NCBI GenBank assembly: GCA_002435755.1
Contig: DIYH01000010.1
Coordinates: 16,427-80,426 of the forward strand
DNA: 64,000 bases
Source of the DNA: Flammeovirgaceae bacterium UBA6059
Lineage (GTDB): Bacteria > Bacteroidota > Bacteroidia > Cytophagales > Cyclobacteriaceae
Direction: 5' to 3'
Part shown: piece by piece, positions 9,345 to 18,899 of the stretch
Layout: every line of letters starts with the position of its first letter
Numbering within the stretch: position 1 is the first letter of the stretch
The notes under the pieces: generated by a model
What the model was told of the DNA's origin: nothing
The model's database searches: none
The model's input: the letters and a program-made list of their open reading frames with translations, nothing else
Made by a program: the position numbers and the translations under genes

Positions 9345-9363
9345 ACTTCAAACTGACAAACAT

Positions 9364-11013
9364 ATGCTACCAAAGATCAACCCTACAACTACATCAGCGT
9401 GGCAAAAGCTCCGGGCCCATTTTGATGTATCCAGAGATATCCATATCAAAGATCATTTTGCTAGTGATCCCAAGCGGTTCGAAAAATATTCAGTCAAATT
9501 CGAGGATATACTGCTCGACTATTCTAAGAACCGTGTGAGTGATGAAACTATGAGTCTCCTCATGCAACTTGCTGATGAAACAGGACTTCAAGAGAGTAAA
9601 AAGAAGATGTTTGCAGGTGACCAAATCAACCTGACCGAAAGGCGAGCTGTACTTCATGTCGCACTCCGTAATCGTACTGGTCGTCCAATGACTTATCAGG
9701 ATAAAGATATCATGCAGGATATCAATGGTGTATTAGAGCAGATGAAACAATTCACCGATAGGTTACACTCCGGCGAGATGAAAGGATACACTGGTAAACG
9801 TATTGAGCATGTGGTCAATATAGGAATAGGCGGGTCTGACCTTGGTCCATTCATGGTCTGTGAGGCGCTAAAACCGTTTGAAAAGCCAGGCATCTCAACA
9901 CATTTCGTCTCCAACATAGATGGCTCTCATTTGCTTCGTACACTTGAGCATATTGATCCTGAAACTACTCTCTTCATCGTAGCTTCAAAAACCTTCACAA
10001 CCCAAGAGACCATGACCAACGCTCAGTCGGCGAAAGAATGGTTTTTGGAAAGTGCCAAGGATGAGCAATATGTGAGCAAGCACTTCATAGCGCTATCCAC
10101 CAATAAAGAGGCTGTTGAGGCTTTTGGCATTGATACTGACAACATGTTCCAATTCTGGGATTGGGTCGGTGGTAGGTACTCTCTGTGGTCTGCAATAGGC
10201 ATGTCAATCGCCTGCTCTATTGGTTTTGATAATTTCATGGAGCTCCATAAAGGTGCTGAAGCAATGGACCAACATTTCCTTACTGCGTCTCATCATGAGA
10301 ATATACCGACGATACTGGCACTGTTGGGAGTGTGGTACAATAATTTTTATGAGTCCAGAAGCCACGCTGTATTGCCTTATGATCAATACATGCATGCATT
10401 CCCGGCATTCTTACAGCAAGGTGATATGGAGAGTAATGGCAAAAGTGTAGACAGGGCAGGCAATCCCGTAACTTATCAAACCGGACCAATCATTTGGGGC
10501 GAGCCCGGCACTAACGGACAACATGCCTTTTATCAGCTTATTCATCAAGGAACAAAGATCGTACCTTGTGACTTTATAGGAGCTGCGTGCAGTCACAATC
10601 CTATAGGAGACCACCATGAAAAACTGATGGCCAATTTTTTCGCTCAAACTGAAGCCCTGATGATGGGCAAAACGAAGGAACAAGTCATCGCCGAGTTTGA
10701 AAAGGCAGGGGCATCTAAAGATGATATCGAAGGACTGACTACCTACAAAGTATTTGACGGTAATCGGCCGACCAACTCCATCCTCGTGAAAAGTATTACT
10801 CCCCGGACTTTGGGAGCATTAATAGCCATGTACGAGCATAAAATCTTCGTTCAAGGAGTAATTTGGAACATCTTTAGCTTCGACCAGTGGGGTGTGGAAT
10901 TAGGCAAACAACTCGCTGGCAAGATCCTACCTGAATTAAAAAATGAAGAGACCGTAGATTCACATGATGCATCTACGAATGGCCTTATCAACGCCTACAA
11001 AGCGTTACGCTAG
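9364..11013 (+). CDS. pgi: Glucose-6-phosphate isomerase
   Basis: The 549-residue enzyme interconverts glucose 6-phosphate and fructose 6-phosphate at the head of glycolysis and in gluconeogenesis. The SIS-fold signatures are easy to see: NIGIGGSDLGPFM near residue 155, ASKTFTTQETMTNA near 209, the PGI signature GGRYSLWSAIGMSIA near 269, and GQHAFYQLIHQGTK near 383, where the catalytic His lies. The length matches the long (about 550 residue) PGI type. It ends 16 bases before the convergent ABC ATPase gene, with no terminator visible in between. Confidence 0.97.
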   Translation: MLPKINPTTTSAWQKLRAHFDVSRDIHIKDHFASDPKRFEKYSVKFEDILLDYSKNRVSDETMSLLMQLADETGLQESKKKMFAGDQINLTERRAVLHVALRNRTGRPMTYQDKDIMQDINGVLEQMKQFTDRLHSGEMKGYTGKRIEHVVNIGIGGSDLGPFMVCEALKPFEKPGISTHFVSNIDGSHLLRTLEHIDPETTLFIVASKTFTTQETMTNAQSAKEWFLESAKDEQYVSKHFIALSTNKEAVEAFGIDTDNMFQFWDWVGGRYSLWSAIGMSIACSIGFDNFMELHKGAEAMDQHFLTASHHENIPTILALLGVWYNNFYESRSHAVLPYDQYMHAFPAFLQQGDMESNGKSVDRAGNPVTYQTGPIIWGEPGTNGQHAFYQLIHQGTKIVPCDFIGAACSHNPIGDHHEKLMANFFAQTEALMMGKTKEQVIAEFEKAGASKDDIEGLTTYKVFDGNRPTNSILVKSITPRTLGALIAMYEHKIFVQGVIWNIFSFDQWGVELGKQLAGKILPELKNEETVDSHDASTNGLINAYKALR

Positions 11014-11029
11014 TACATGTCAGGGTGGG

Positions 11030-11698
11030 CTATTTGTCACTTACAATAGCCCCGTCTTCGAGTTTTACTATTCGGGTGCCCACTTCAGCGTACTTCTCAT
11101 TGTGTGTGACCTGGATAATGGTCATACCCGCTTCATTGAGTCGTTTAAACAGCTCCATGATCTCCTCTCCTTGTTCCGAGTGGAGATTACCGGTCGGTTC
11201 ATCAGCGAGTAACAGTTTAGGTTTTCCGATGATCGCCCTGGCTATACCGACAAGCTGCTGCTGACCACCAGAAAGTTGCTCCGGAAAAAGGTCTTTCTTG
11301 GCTACCATTTGAAAACGGTCAAGCATCTCTGCTACCATACTCGCTCTCTCTTTGCCTTTCACACCCCTGTAGAGAAGTGGTGTTTCGATGTTTTCATATA
11401 CCGTGAGTTCATCAATCAAATGATAAGCCTGGAATACAAAGCCAATGTAGTTTTTGTGAAGTTTTGAGGTCTTACGATCATTAAACTTATGAACAGGTTC
11501 ATCTAAAAAGAAATACTCTCCCGCATTGGGCTTGTCGAGCATGCCTATGATATTGAGCAAAGTCGACTTTCCAGAACCGGAAGGGCCCATTATGCTCAGG
11601 AATTCCCCTTCTTGCACTTCTAGCTTGATACCCTTAAGTATAAAGGTGCGTTGAAACCTGGAATCTACCCATTTATCAATATCTGTTAGCTTAATCAT
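11030..11698 (-). CDS. ABC transporter ATP-binding protein (LolD/MacB-like)
   Basis: This 222-residue cytoplasmic ATPase has Walker A GPSGSGKS (38-45), the Q-loop Gln89, signature LSGGQQQ (141-147), Walker B LLLADEP (161-167) and a switch His in QVTHNEKYAE. The early insert and short length are typical of the LolD/MacB/FtsE group that powers FtsX-type permeases. Two such permeases lie upstream on the same strand, separated by a lipoprotein gene and a short opposing ORF. These permeases act mechanically on periplasmic or outer-membrane clients (lipoproteins, peptides), so export or extraction of an envelope substrate is the likely role. Confidence 0.93.
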   Translation of the reverse strand: MIKLTDIDKWVDSRFQRTFILKGIKLEVQEGEFLSIMGPSGSGKSTLLNIIGMLDKPNAGEYFFLDEPVHKFNDRKTSKLHKNYIGFVFQAYHLIDELTVYENIETPLLYRGVKGKERASMVAEMLDRFQMVAKKDLFPEQLSGGQQQLVGIARAIIGKPKLLLADEPTGNLHSEQGEEIMELFKRLNEAGMTIIQVTHNEKYAEVGTRIVKLEDGAIVSDK

Positions 11699-11862
11699 AC
11701 GGTTGAGTTGTTTCTTATTTGATCGAATTTAGCCAAATGCAGGCAAAACTGTGCCAATTAATTAAGCCATTGGTAAACAATAACTTGAACCTCAATCAGG
11801 CACAGAAAGTGTATTAAAAAAGGACAGTGGAGTTCAGATATGACCACCTAGTGAGTAGCTTC

Positions 11863-12363
11863 TTACCATTCGTTGCATATCGCAATACCATCGCTGATCA
11901 GGTTATTGTTCTCACCAATATTAGCGGCTGCAACGAGAATGTTTTGACCCGGACCTCCGTCTAGGTGTATCCTGATACTACCGTCGAATTTGAGAAGGTC
12001 ACTATAGGTGAAAGTCTTGGTCTCATTAGTCATCAAAAAAGTGACCTGAGAATTGCTTTCACCTGACATGCCGTAGACTGGTTCCAGCACAGAAACTAAA
12101 GGGCCATCTTCACGAACTGAGCCTGCATGTAAATGTACGGGGTGGAAAATCTCGCCCGTAGTATTAAGTAGCTGTATCGAAACATCAAGACCTCCTGAGG
12201 TGAGCTCTCTGAAATGAGCAGTACCAGAAATACCAAATTCCGAAGCGGAATACAGATTATAGACTACTTCGTTTCCAGTAAAATCTCCAGAAGCCACTGG
12301 TTCTTGTTCATCATTTCCACACGACAATAAAATAACTAACGGGATCAGGGCAAGGAGCTTCAT
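11863..12363 (-). CDS. CHRD-like lipoprotein
   Basis: The 166-residue protein begins MKLLALIPLVILLSCGN, a textbook lipoprotein signal with the acylated Cys at 15. The body is beta-rich and carries HPVHLHAGSVREDG followed near the end by IRIHLDGGPGQNILVAAANIG; the pair of histidine-bearing strands resembles the CHRD fold and the related Cu/Zn superoxide dismutase fold. It lies 164 bases upstream of the ABC ATPase on the same strand. The role is unknown; it could be a client of the transporter. Metal binding is possible from the His residues but not shown. Confidence 0.72.
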   Translation of the reverse strand: MKLLALIPLVILLSCGNDEQEPVASGDFTGNEVVYNLYSASEFGISGTAHFRELTSGGLDVSIQLLNTTGEIFHPVHLHAGSVREDGPLVSVLEPVYGMSGESNSQVTFLMTNETKTFTYSDLLKFDGSIRIHLDGGPGQNILVAAANIGENNNLISDGIAICNEW

Positions 12364-12443
12364 AGTAGATCTTTATTTCCTAACAACAACGATGCAAATA
12401 TAAATCCCTGATGCAACCTTTTAAAATTATTTCAGTTTAGAAG

Positions 12444-12476
12444 TAATACTATCAATTAAAGTATTATTACTATCAA
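12444..12476. promoter_or_regulatory. Candidate operator: TAATACT inverted repeat with overlapping direct repeat
   Basis: TAATACT (12444-12450) and AGTATTA (12460-12466) form a perfect seven-base inverted repeat with a nine-base spacer. A nine-base direct repeat TACTATCAA occurs at 12448 and again at 12468, 20 bases (two helical turns) apart. The element sits between the lipoprotein gene (reading left) and the 47-codon ORF (reading right), where a shared operator would be expected. The regulator is not in the window. Confidence 0.35.
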
Positions 12477-12487
12477 ATAGATTCGTT

Positions 12488-12631
12488 ATGGACAGGATTT
12501 ACGAAAACATGAGACAAAAGAGCCGAGTCAACAAGCTCAAAAAAACCTTTTCGCTTATATTAATTGGGGTACTTACAGTAACAGTAATGAGTATTCTGAT
12601 CTTAGGAGAAGAACACCTTTTTATTCCCTAG
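12488..12631 (+). CDS. Small single-helix membrane peptide (47 aa)
   Basis: The ORF runs from ATG 12488 to TAG 12629-12631, ending one base before the convergent permease stop. It encodes 47 residues: a basic amphipathic N-terminus (MDRIYENMRQKSRVNKLKKT) and one hydrophobic helix (FSLILIGVLTVTVMSILIL), then a short polar tail. Charge distribution predicts the N-terminus in the cytoplasm. It lies among ABC transporter genes and has a candidate operator just upstream. I do not recognise the family, and coding status rests only on the composition and position. Confidence 0.45.
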   Translation: MDRIYENMRQKSRVNKLKKTFSLILIGVLTVTVMSILILGEEHLFIP

Positions 12632-12632
12632 A

Positions 12633-15029
12633 CTATTCGTTTCTAAGAATATCAACAGGGTTGATTCTGGAGGCACGTAGCATGATACCGGCAACTGATA
12701 CGGCCGATATCAAGGTAATCACCACTACTGGTATCACAAAGTGATACCATGAGGCAGAAATGTGATAGGCATAGTTGTCGAGCCAACTTCGGACTAGAAA
12801 GAGCGCAGCTGGTATAGAAAGGCCAAATGCAATCAGCATTATCTTGAAAGTATCCTGAGATAGTGCCGTGGTGATCTGCATAAAATTAGCACCCAGTGTT
12901 TTACGAATGCCTATTTCTTTTTGCTTTTGGAAAACTACCTCGCTCATAAGTCCAACCAAACCCATACTGGCTAAAATCATGGCTATTGCTGATAAGAAGG
13001 AGATTAGTGTCTGCGCCTGCTGTTCAGACTTGTAGATTTGGTCGAACAGTGTATCATGAAAGTAGTAGTCAAAGGGGTTAGGAGGATAGAATTCATTCCA
13101 TCGCGCCTTCAGTATCTCTATGGTTCTACTCTTAGCCTCAAAATCTCCTGAGAGCGTGAGGGAGAAATAGTCCACATCAAAATCACGATACCGAATAATG
13201 ATCGGTGGGATTTCCTGCTTCATAGAAGCATGATGGTAATCCTTGACTACCCCGATAATCTTCCATTCTCTGGTACCCATTCTTAAGGTTTTGTCAAGAA
13301 CGTCTTGCGCTTCGCCCACTCCCAGCTTTTTCAAAGCTGATTCATTGATCAAAACCGTTCGAGCATCTGAGGTCAGAGATTCAGAAAAGTTTCGTCCATG
13401 GAGCAGTTCTATTCCATAAACATCCAGGTACCCTTCGTTAGCGCCATATACCTGAATAGTGCTACCTTCTTGAGAACCGCCAGGCAGGAATTTTACATCA
13501 GTCGCTGTTCCCATCCAGATACCGGGGATGCTTGTGGACATAGCTGCTGCTGTAACTCCAGTTATTTCTGATAAACCATGGTAGTAAGCCGATGACTCCT
13601 CCCTACTACTCTCTTCAATTACTCTGGGTCCATTTACAATCAGGATTTGCTCAGTGTTCAGCAACTGTTGTTCTTCCATGATATAGTAATACTGATGTCT
13701 CACTACCAGCGCACCTACCAAAATGATAAACGCAAGAGAGAACTGTAACAACACCAGATAGCGTCTTGCTCTAACATCACTCGTACTTACTTTGGTTTTA
13801 CCAGCTAACGCACTTGTCAATTTCACCTTTGCAGCAAGTTGAGATGGGTACCAACCACAGAGCAGCACTGATATCACGAGCAATATCACGTTGGCCATCC
13901 AGAATAATACATTGTGAAAAAGCCCAACATCTCCCAGGTACCCCACCCCTACTATCTTCTCTCCAGGGTTAAGCTGGACCACCGTCATGGCAAGAATCAT
14001 GGCAGTAGTGACGATCAATACTGCTTCAACCAGTGCGTCCTGTCGAAGTTGCCAGCTTCCAGATCCCAGCGCTTTGCGAATACCTGTCTGTCTTGATCTT
14101 GATGTAGACTTAGTTGCTGCAAGATTGACATAGTTGACCAAAGCAATCACAAGTACCGCCAATCCAATGATAGCCATGGCTACTACAACAGATGCACTTT
14201 CAATCGCAGCATACTCGTATGTCAATGGCCCACTTAAGTGAACATCAAGCAGTGGCTGAAAATCCATACTGATGGAAGCCGTTTTTTCATAACTCGGAAA
14301 ATGGCGAGACCAAAACTCCTGTTGAAAATCTATGGATAGTGGTTGGTCCTGGAACTCTATATAGGTAGCAAAGAAGTTCCACCTCCATTCATTAGCTGCA
14401 TAAATTGGCTTAAGCGATTCTGTCGAAACGAGAATCCTGGGATTTATATGGTTCGTAACAGGTAGGTCAGCAAATACGCCCGTCACGGTCAAGGAATATC
14501 GGCCATCCTCGGAATCGAGATAAAACGATTTTCCGGTAGGATCCTCCTCACCAAATACTATCCTTGCGGTCTCTGTACTAACTATGGCAGATGAAGGTCT
14601 CTCCAATGCCGCTCTTGTACCATATCGCATGTCAAGCCCCATAAAGTCTATGAAACTTGCGTCTGTAAACCCCACACCCTTCTGATCCAAAGGTTTGTTA
14701 TCATAAGTAACGGCTGAATGTCGATCAAGCATGTAAAGTCTTGTATAGGATTTAACCGTTGATTGCTCTTGCATTAGTAGTTCTCCTACCGGAAAGTAAT
14801 TGGTAGCGAAATTAGTCGGCTGTCCCGCTTCACGTGTCAACGATAGTAAGGCCCTATACTTGTTTTCAACATTAGGGACATGGCGATCAAAGCTCAGGTG
14901 GTAGTAGACAAACTGTGTCATCATGTAGAGCACAGCAAATGCCAAGGTCAGTCCTGCAATATTTAGAAGAGCATAAGTTCTGTTTTTCCTTAGGTTTCGC
15001 AGTACTGCGTGAAAAGTGTGAGTCAGCAT
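12633..15029 (-). CDS. FtsX-type ABC transporter permease (two permease halves)
   Basis: The 798-residue inner-membrane protein has the duplicated layout common in Bacteroidota: helix 1 near residues 20-42 (YALLNIAGLTLAFAVLYMM), a large periplasmic MacB_PCD domain (about 45-270), three helices (about 280-405), a further helix near 430, a second periplasmic domain (about 450-670) and three C-terminal helices (about 680-785). The FtsX signature region appears twice, as TGIRKALGSGSWQLR and EIGIRKTLGANFMQI. It starts one base after the stop of the upstream permease, so the two are cotranscribed and may form a heterodimer. The ATPase gene downstream would power them. Confidence 0.92.
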   Translation of the reverse strand: MLTHTFHAVLRNLRKNRTYALLNIAGLTLAFAVLYMMTQFVYYHLSFDRHVPNVENKYRALLSLTREAGQPTNFATNYFPVGELLMQEQSTVKSYTRLYMLDRHSAVTYDNKPLDQKGVGFTDASFIDFMGLDMRYGTRAALERPSSAIVSTETARIVFGEEDPTGKSFYLDSEDGRYSLTVTGVFADLPVTNHINPRILVSTESLKPIYAANEWRWNFFATYIEFQDQPLSIDFQQEFWSRHFPSYEKTASISMDFQPLLDVHLSGPLTYEYAAIESASVVVAMAIIGLAVLVIALVNYVNLAATKSTSRSRQTGIRKALGSGSWQLRQDALVEAVLIVTTAMILAMTVVQLNPGEKIVGVGYLGDVGLFHNVLFWMANVILLVISVLLCGWYPSQLAAKVKLTSALAGKTKVSTSDVRARRYLVLLQFSLAFIILVGALVVRHQYYYIMEEQQLLNTEQILIVNGPRVIEESSREESSAYYHGLSEITGVTAAAMSTSIPGIWMGTATDVKFLPGGSQEGSTIQVYGANEGYLDVYGIELLHGRNFSESLTSDARTVLINESALKKLGVGEAQDVLDKTLRMGTREWKIIGVVKDYHHASMKQEIPPIIIRYRDFDVDYFSLTLSGDFEAKSRTIEILKARWNEFYPPNPFDYYFHDTLFDQIYKSEQQAQTLISFLSAIAMILASMGLVGLMSEVVFQKQKEIGIRKTLGANFMQITTALSQDTFKIMLIAFGLSIPAALFLVRSWLDNYAYHISASWYHFVIPVVVITLISAVSVAGIMLRASRINPVDILRNE

Positions 15030-15030
15030 A

Positions 15031-17436
15031 CTATTCGTATCTTAATGAGTCAAGAGGACTTGACGAAGCAGCACTTACAGACTTGTACCCCACGCTTATG
15101 ATGGATATGATTGCAGAAAGCAGAAAGCTCACCGCGAAGTACCACGGCCCCAGGGATATACCATAGGTGAATTCAGATATCCATGAATCCATCGCCAGGT
15201 AACCAAGTGGAAATGCTAGTACAAACCCAACCAATGTCAACACAATGTACTCTTTACCAACCATAGTCAGAATGCTTGACCTACTTGCACCAAATACCTT
15301 CCGTATTCCAATAGACTTGGCGTTTTTCTGTGACATGAAACTCACTAGCCCATACAGCCCAAGGATACTCAGGATAACAGAGAGCGCACAAAACACAAAA
15401 ATAAGTCTGAATAGCAGGGTCTCTTCAATGTAATTCTCTGCAACCTCGGCAGTGACCATTTTATAATCAAAAAGATCGTTAGGGAAATAATCGCGAAATA
15501 CCCCTTCAATATCTGCAACAGTTGACGACCAATCACCGCCCGATACTTTAATATAGAGCTTATCCATCATAAATGGCCGGTATTCGAATATCAGTGGAAC
15601 CATCTCATTTTGTAGAGAATACACATGATAATCTCTAACTACTCCATAGATCTGCCCGGTAATGTTACCATTGTAGTCAAGGTGCTGTCCAAGAACGTTT
15701 ATAGGATCTAACTCTAACGAACTCAATAGCTTCTCATTGACTAGAATGGGTCTCGGAAGTGAGTCTGCCACCGCACGAGTTGGTAACAGTTGGCCCGAGA
15801 TCAAATCCAATCCAAAAAGAGATATGTAGTCCTCATCTACAAACTTGATATTGGCATCATAGCCATCTCGATATGGCTCTCCTGGTAAGGTATAACCAGA
15901 CCCCCAGTTAGACACGGCCTGTGGAGGACTCCATGCTCGTGAAGTACCAAGCACAGCTGGCAATTGAGACAGGTGGTTTTTTACGATAGGTAGTTTCTCC
16001 CAGCTCTCACTAGGAAACTGGAGCTGGATAACCTGTTCAGCATCAAATCCAAGTGGTTTGGTTTTGATGTAGTAGAGCTGAGCAGCAACAACCACGGTAC
16101 ATATTAAGATCAAGTTGCTAAAGACCAACTGAAAAATGACCAATATACGACGCAGGTTGACACTACCAGACCCCTGCTTAATTCCAATCTTACCTTTCAA
16201 TGCCTGGCTTGGCTGAAAACCCGAGATCACAAATGCCGGATAGAAGCCTGCCAATACAGTTACCAGAATCATCATTAGCGCCAAGAAAAGGTATCCGAAT
16301 ATACCAATCGTGAAATCTACGGCAATAAGAGTAAGCCAATCGTTAACTTGGATAAGAAAGTACTGTGCAAGGGTAATGCTCAAGGCAGCTCCTGCAACTA
16401 CGATCAAAAAAGTCTCCAAAAGGAACTGAAAGATCAAATCTGACTTACGACCTCCCAAGGTCTTACGGACGCCTACCTCTCTGCTCCTTTGAAAAGCCTG
16501 CGCAGTGGCCAGATTGATAAAGTTGAGACATGATGCCCCTAACAACAATACTCCAATAACTATCAAAGCATAGATCAACACACTCGGTGCTATATAATTG
16601 TTAAAATCTCCATAGCGCTCATCTGTATGGATCTCCTTTAGTGGCTGAAGCTCATAATCCGTTTTTATCTTATCATCCTCATAAAGGTATTTTGCTGCTA
16701 CCCCATCTAGTTTCTTTTGTATGCCCTGACGATCATAGTTGTCAGGAAGCATGACGTAGATCGTACCAGCCCAGTTCATACCCCAATTATCTTTATAGAT
16801 CTTTGGATAGATCTTTTTGTGTGTCTCGAGTGATACGATTGCCTCAAAAGGAATATTGGTGTTATTCTCAGGGTCCTCAACAATCCCAACTACAGTTAGC
16901 TTGCTCTTCTTGTTTAATGTGACCGTTCTTCCAACCGGGTTGTCATCTCCGAAATACTTGGAAGCTAATGACTCTGTGAGGTAGACCTTATTGAGTTCGC
17001 TTAATGCAGATGCTCCACCTCCTCGCAGTATTTTGAAGTCGAGCATTTGAAACATTTCCGGCTCGGCAAAGAGAATTCGCTCCTCTTTAAAATTGCGAAT
17101 GACTCCTTCATCATCAAAGGAAAACACACCACTTTCCGGCCCGTGAAACTGCGCAATCGCCTCAAAGTCTGGAATATCATTACGAAGGGCCTCACCCAAC
17201 GGATACGGCATGGAGGGGTCATATTCCATACCATAGTCTGCCGAATAGTGATCCACCAATCTGTAAATTTGATCAGCCTTCGAATGAAAATGATCAAAGC
17301 TTGTCTGGTGAGAGACTATTGCAAATATGACTAATGTCCCCGCAAGGCCAAGCCCCAAGCCGAGTACATTTAATAAGGTATAAGACCTGTTTCTAAGGAA
17401 ATTTCTAAAAGCAGTGATTAGATAGTTGTATAGCAT
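15031..17436 (-). CDS. FtsX-type ABC transporter permease (first gene of the operon)
   Basis: This 801-residue protein has the same two-half architecture as its neighbour downstream: helix 1 (about 20-42), MacB_PCD periplasmic domain, a helix block after residue 285, a mid-protein helix near 425, the second periplasmic domain and a C-terminal helix block. Signature segments are EVGVRKTLGGRKSDL and SIGIRKVFGASRSS. The two permeases are clearly paralogous yet well diverged. It is the first gene of the unit and starts at ATG 17436 behind a sigma-54-like site. Substrate unknown; the family includes machines that move lipoproteins, peptides or toxic compounds through the envelope. Confidence 0.92.
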   Translation of the reverse strand: MLYNYLITAFRNFLRNRSYTLLNVLGLGLGLAGTLVIFAIVSHQTSFDHFHSKADQIYRLVDHYSADYGMEYDPSMPYPLGEALRNDIPDFEAIAQFHGPESGVFSFDDEGVIRNFKEERILFAEPEMFQMLDFKILRGGGASALSELNKVYLTESLASKYFGDDNPVGRTVTLNKKSKLTVVGIVEDPENNTNIPFEAIVSLETHKKIYPKIYKDNWGMNWAGTIYVMLPDNYDRQGIQKKLDGVAAKYLYEDDKIKTDYELQPLKEIHTDERYGDFNNYIAPSVLIYALIVIGVLLLGASCLNFINLATAQAFQRSREVGVRKTLGGRKSDLIFQFLLETFLIVVAGAALSITLAQYFLIQVNDWLTLIAVDFTIGIFGYLFLALMMILVTVLAGFYPAFVISGFQPSQALKGKIGIKQGSGSVNLRRILVIFQLVFSNLILICTVVVAAQLYYIKTKPLGFDAEQVIQLQFPSESWEKLPIVKNHLSQLPAVLGTSRAWSPPQAVSNWGSGYTLPGEPYRDGYDANIKFVDEDYISLFGLDLISGQLLPTRAVADSLPRPILVNEKLLSSLELDPINVLGQHLDYNGNITGQIYGVVRDYHVYSLQNEMVPLIFEYRPFMMDKLYIKVSGGDWSSTVADIEGVFRDYFPNDLFDYKMVTAEVAENYIEETLLFRLIFVFCALSVILSILGLYGLVSFMSQKNAKSIGIRKVFGASRSSILTMVGKEYIVLTLVGFVLAFPLGYLAMDSWISEFTYGISLGPWYFAVSFLLSAIISIISVGYKSVSAASSSPLDSLRYE

Positions 17437-17460
17437 TACGTCTTGTTTTGCAAAAATCAG

Positions 17461-17475
17461 CCAAGCGATGTGCCA
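17461..17475 (-). promoter_or_regulatory. Sigma-54-like promoter upstream of the permease operon
   Basis: On the reverse strand TGGCAC (17475-17470), five bases, then TTGG (17464-17461) closely match the -24/-12 consensus TGGCAC-N5-TTGC. The start would fall about 14 bases before the permease ATG at 17436. The last consensus base is off by one position (TTGGC), so support is moderate. Confidence 0.4.
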
Positions 17476-17607
17476 GCAACTTAATCAATTAAAAATCAGC
17501 CGGTTAAAATCACAATGCTCTCTGGACTTGTTTCATTATGAAACAAAATGTCTGGTCAAACTGGCACAATGTTGAAAATATGAATAAGTAACCGTACCAT
17601 TACCAAA

Positions 17608-18072
17608 ATGTTGAAGATGAAGCAGTTTGAGAGCTTAAAAGAATTCACTGAGCTAGTGGGCCAGGAGATAGGCCAAAGCCCGGTGATGAAGATCACACAG
17701 GAAAGGATCAACAGTTTTGCTAAAGTCACCCTTGATGAACAATGGGTACATACTAAGCCTGAAATGGCGGCACAACATTCACCTTACAAGGTCACGATTG
17801 CACATGGCTATCTAACACAGTCTCTCATACCTCATCTAATGAGTCAGGTATTTTCTGTCACATCAGTAAAAATGGCCGTCAACTATGGTTCTGATAAGGT
17901 GCGTTTCATGTCACCAGTACTTGTAGACAGTAGCATCTACCTGTCGGTAAAGCTGATTGCCGTTAATCGCATCAATCATGGCTTCCGACTTACAACTCAA
18001 TGCACCGTACATATCGAGGGAGAGAGCAAACCCGCTTGCGTGGCAGAACTCATCACGCTTATGTACGAATAG
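17608..18072 (+). CDS. MaoC-family (R)-specific enoyl-CoA hydratase-like protein
   Basis: The 154-residue hot-dog-fold protein carries the MaoC hydratase motif: Asp43 and His48 in TLDEQWVHTKPEMA, followed by YKVTIAHGYLTQSLIPHL. These residues hydrate trans-2-enoyl-CoA to (R)-3-hydroxyacyl-CoA. The length is usual for single-domain MaoC proteins. It is divergent from the permease operon across 171 bases; no fatty-acid or polyhydroxyalkanoate gene is next to it, so the pathway is unknown. An internal ATG at 17617 is an alternative start. Confidence 0.9.
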   Translation: MLKMKQFESLKEFTELVGQEIGQSPVMKITQERINSFAKVTLDEQWVHTKPEMAAQHSPYKVTIAHGYLTQSLIPHLMSQVFSVTSVKMAVNYGSDKVRFMSPVLVDSSIYLSVKLIAVNRINHGFRLTTQCTVHIEGESKPACVAELITLMYE

Positions 18073-18107
18073 ATAACCAAGAAAACTAAACCATTGATTG
18101 GCTTACA

Positions 18108-18899
18108 ATGAAATATTTATACCTGTTCATTATCGCATTCTTCGTTTGTAGTTGTTCTCCAAAAAGATCAGAGCCGGATAACGGCACTCCTGTACCACCA
18201 AAAAACAAAGTAATGGTCATGGGAATGATACACGGTAAACACCTTACAAGTGATACTTATGGTAATGCGGAAGTAGAAAAGATCATTAGAGCTATTAGTC
18301 CTGATATTATCATTGCCGAAATACCACCGGACAGGTTTGACGTAGCTATGAGTCAATTTCAGGCATATGATTCTATTTCAGAACCAAGAGTTCGTCGATT
18401 TCCAGAGTATGTAGATGTTGTTTTTCCACTGACCAAGACGATGGACTTTGAAATCATACCATCTGCAGGTTGGACGAAACCCATGTCTGATGCTCGCGCA
18501 AAGCGAATGAAAGAGATAAGTCAAGATGCAGAATGGGCTGATCGATGGAAAGCTTACCAGGACGCTATTGCAAAGTCGGATTCTACCATTGGAGCAGTCA
18601 ATGGTGCTGAAGACCCCTACTTCATCAATAGTGATGCATATGATCAATCGGCAGAGATCTACTTGAGTGTATACAATGATCTACTCAATGATGAACTAGG
18701 TGCCGGTGGTTGGGATAATATTAACAAAGCACATTATGGATATATAGAAGATGCTCTTGACTCCCTATCGGGAAATGGTCAAATGATCATCATAACTTAT
18801 GGTGCCGGACATAAAGGTTGGTTCATGCGACAACTCCGCCAAAGAACCGATATAGAATTGCTAGATATGGCCCCATTTATTGATGAGGCCCTGAAATAA
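18108..18899 (+). CDS. TraB/TIKI/ChaN-superfamily lipoprotein
   Basis: The 263-residue protein starts with a lipoprotein-like signal (MKYLYLFIIAFFVCSCS). Its conserved positions fit the TraB/EreA/ChaN fold: VMGMIHGKHL (His42 and His45) in the first strand, DIIIAEIPPDRFD (Glu71) in the second, and TYGAGHKGWFMRQL near residue 235, the GxGH strand close to the C-terminus. Members of this superfamily are metal-dependent hydrolases or haem/iron-binding lipoproteins; TIKI enzymes are proteases. The gene follows the MaoC gene by 35 bases and may share its transcript. The exact reaction is unknown. Confidence 0.72.
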   Translation: MKYLYLFIIAFFVCSCSPKRSEPDNGTPVPPKNKVMVMGMIHGKHLTSDTYGNAEVEKIIRAISPDIIIAEIPPDRFDVAMSQFQAYDSISEPRVRRFPEYVDVVFPLTKTMDFEIIPSAGWTKPMSDARAKRMKEISQDAEWADRWKAYQDAIAKSDSTIGAVNGAEDPYFINSDAYDQSAEIYLSVYNDLLNDELGAGGWDNINKAHYGYIEDALDSLSGNGQMIIITYGAGHKGWFMRQLRQRTDIELLDMAPFIDEALK

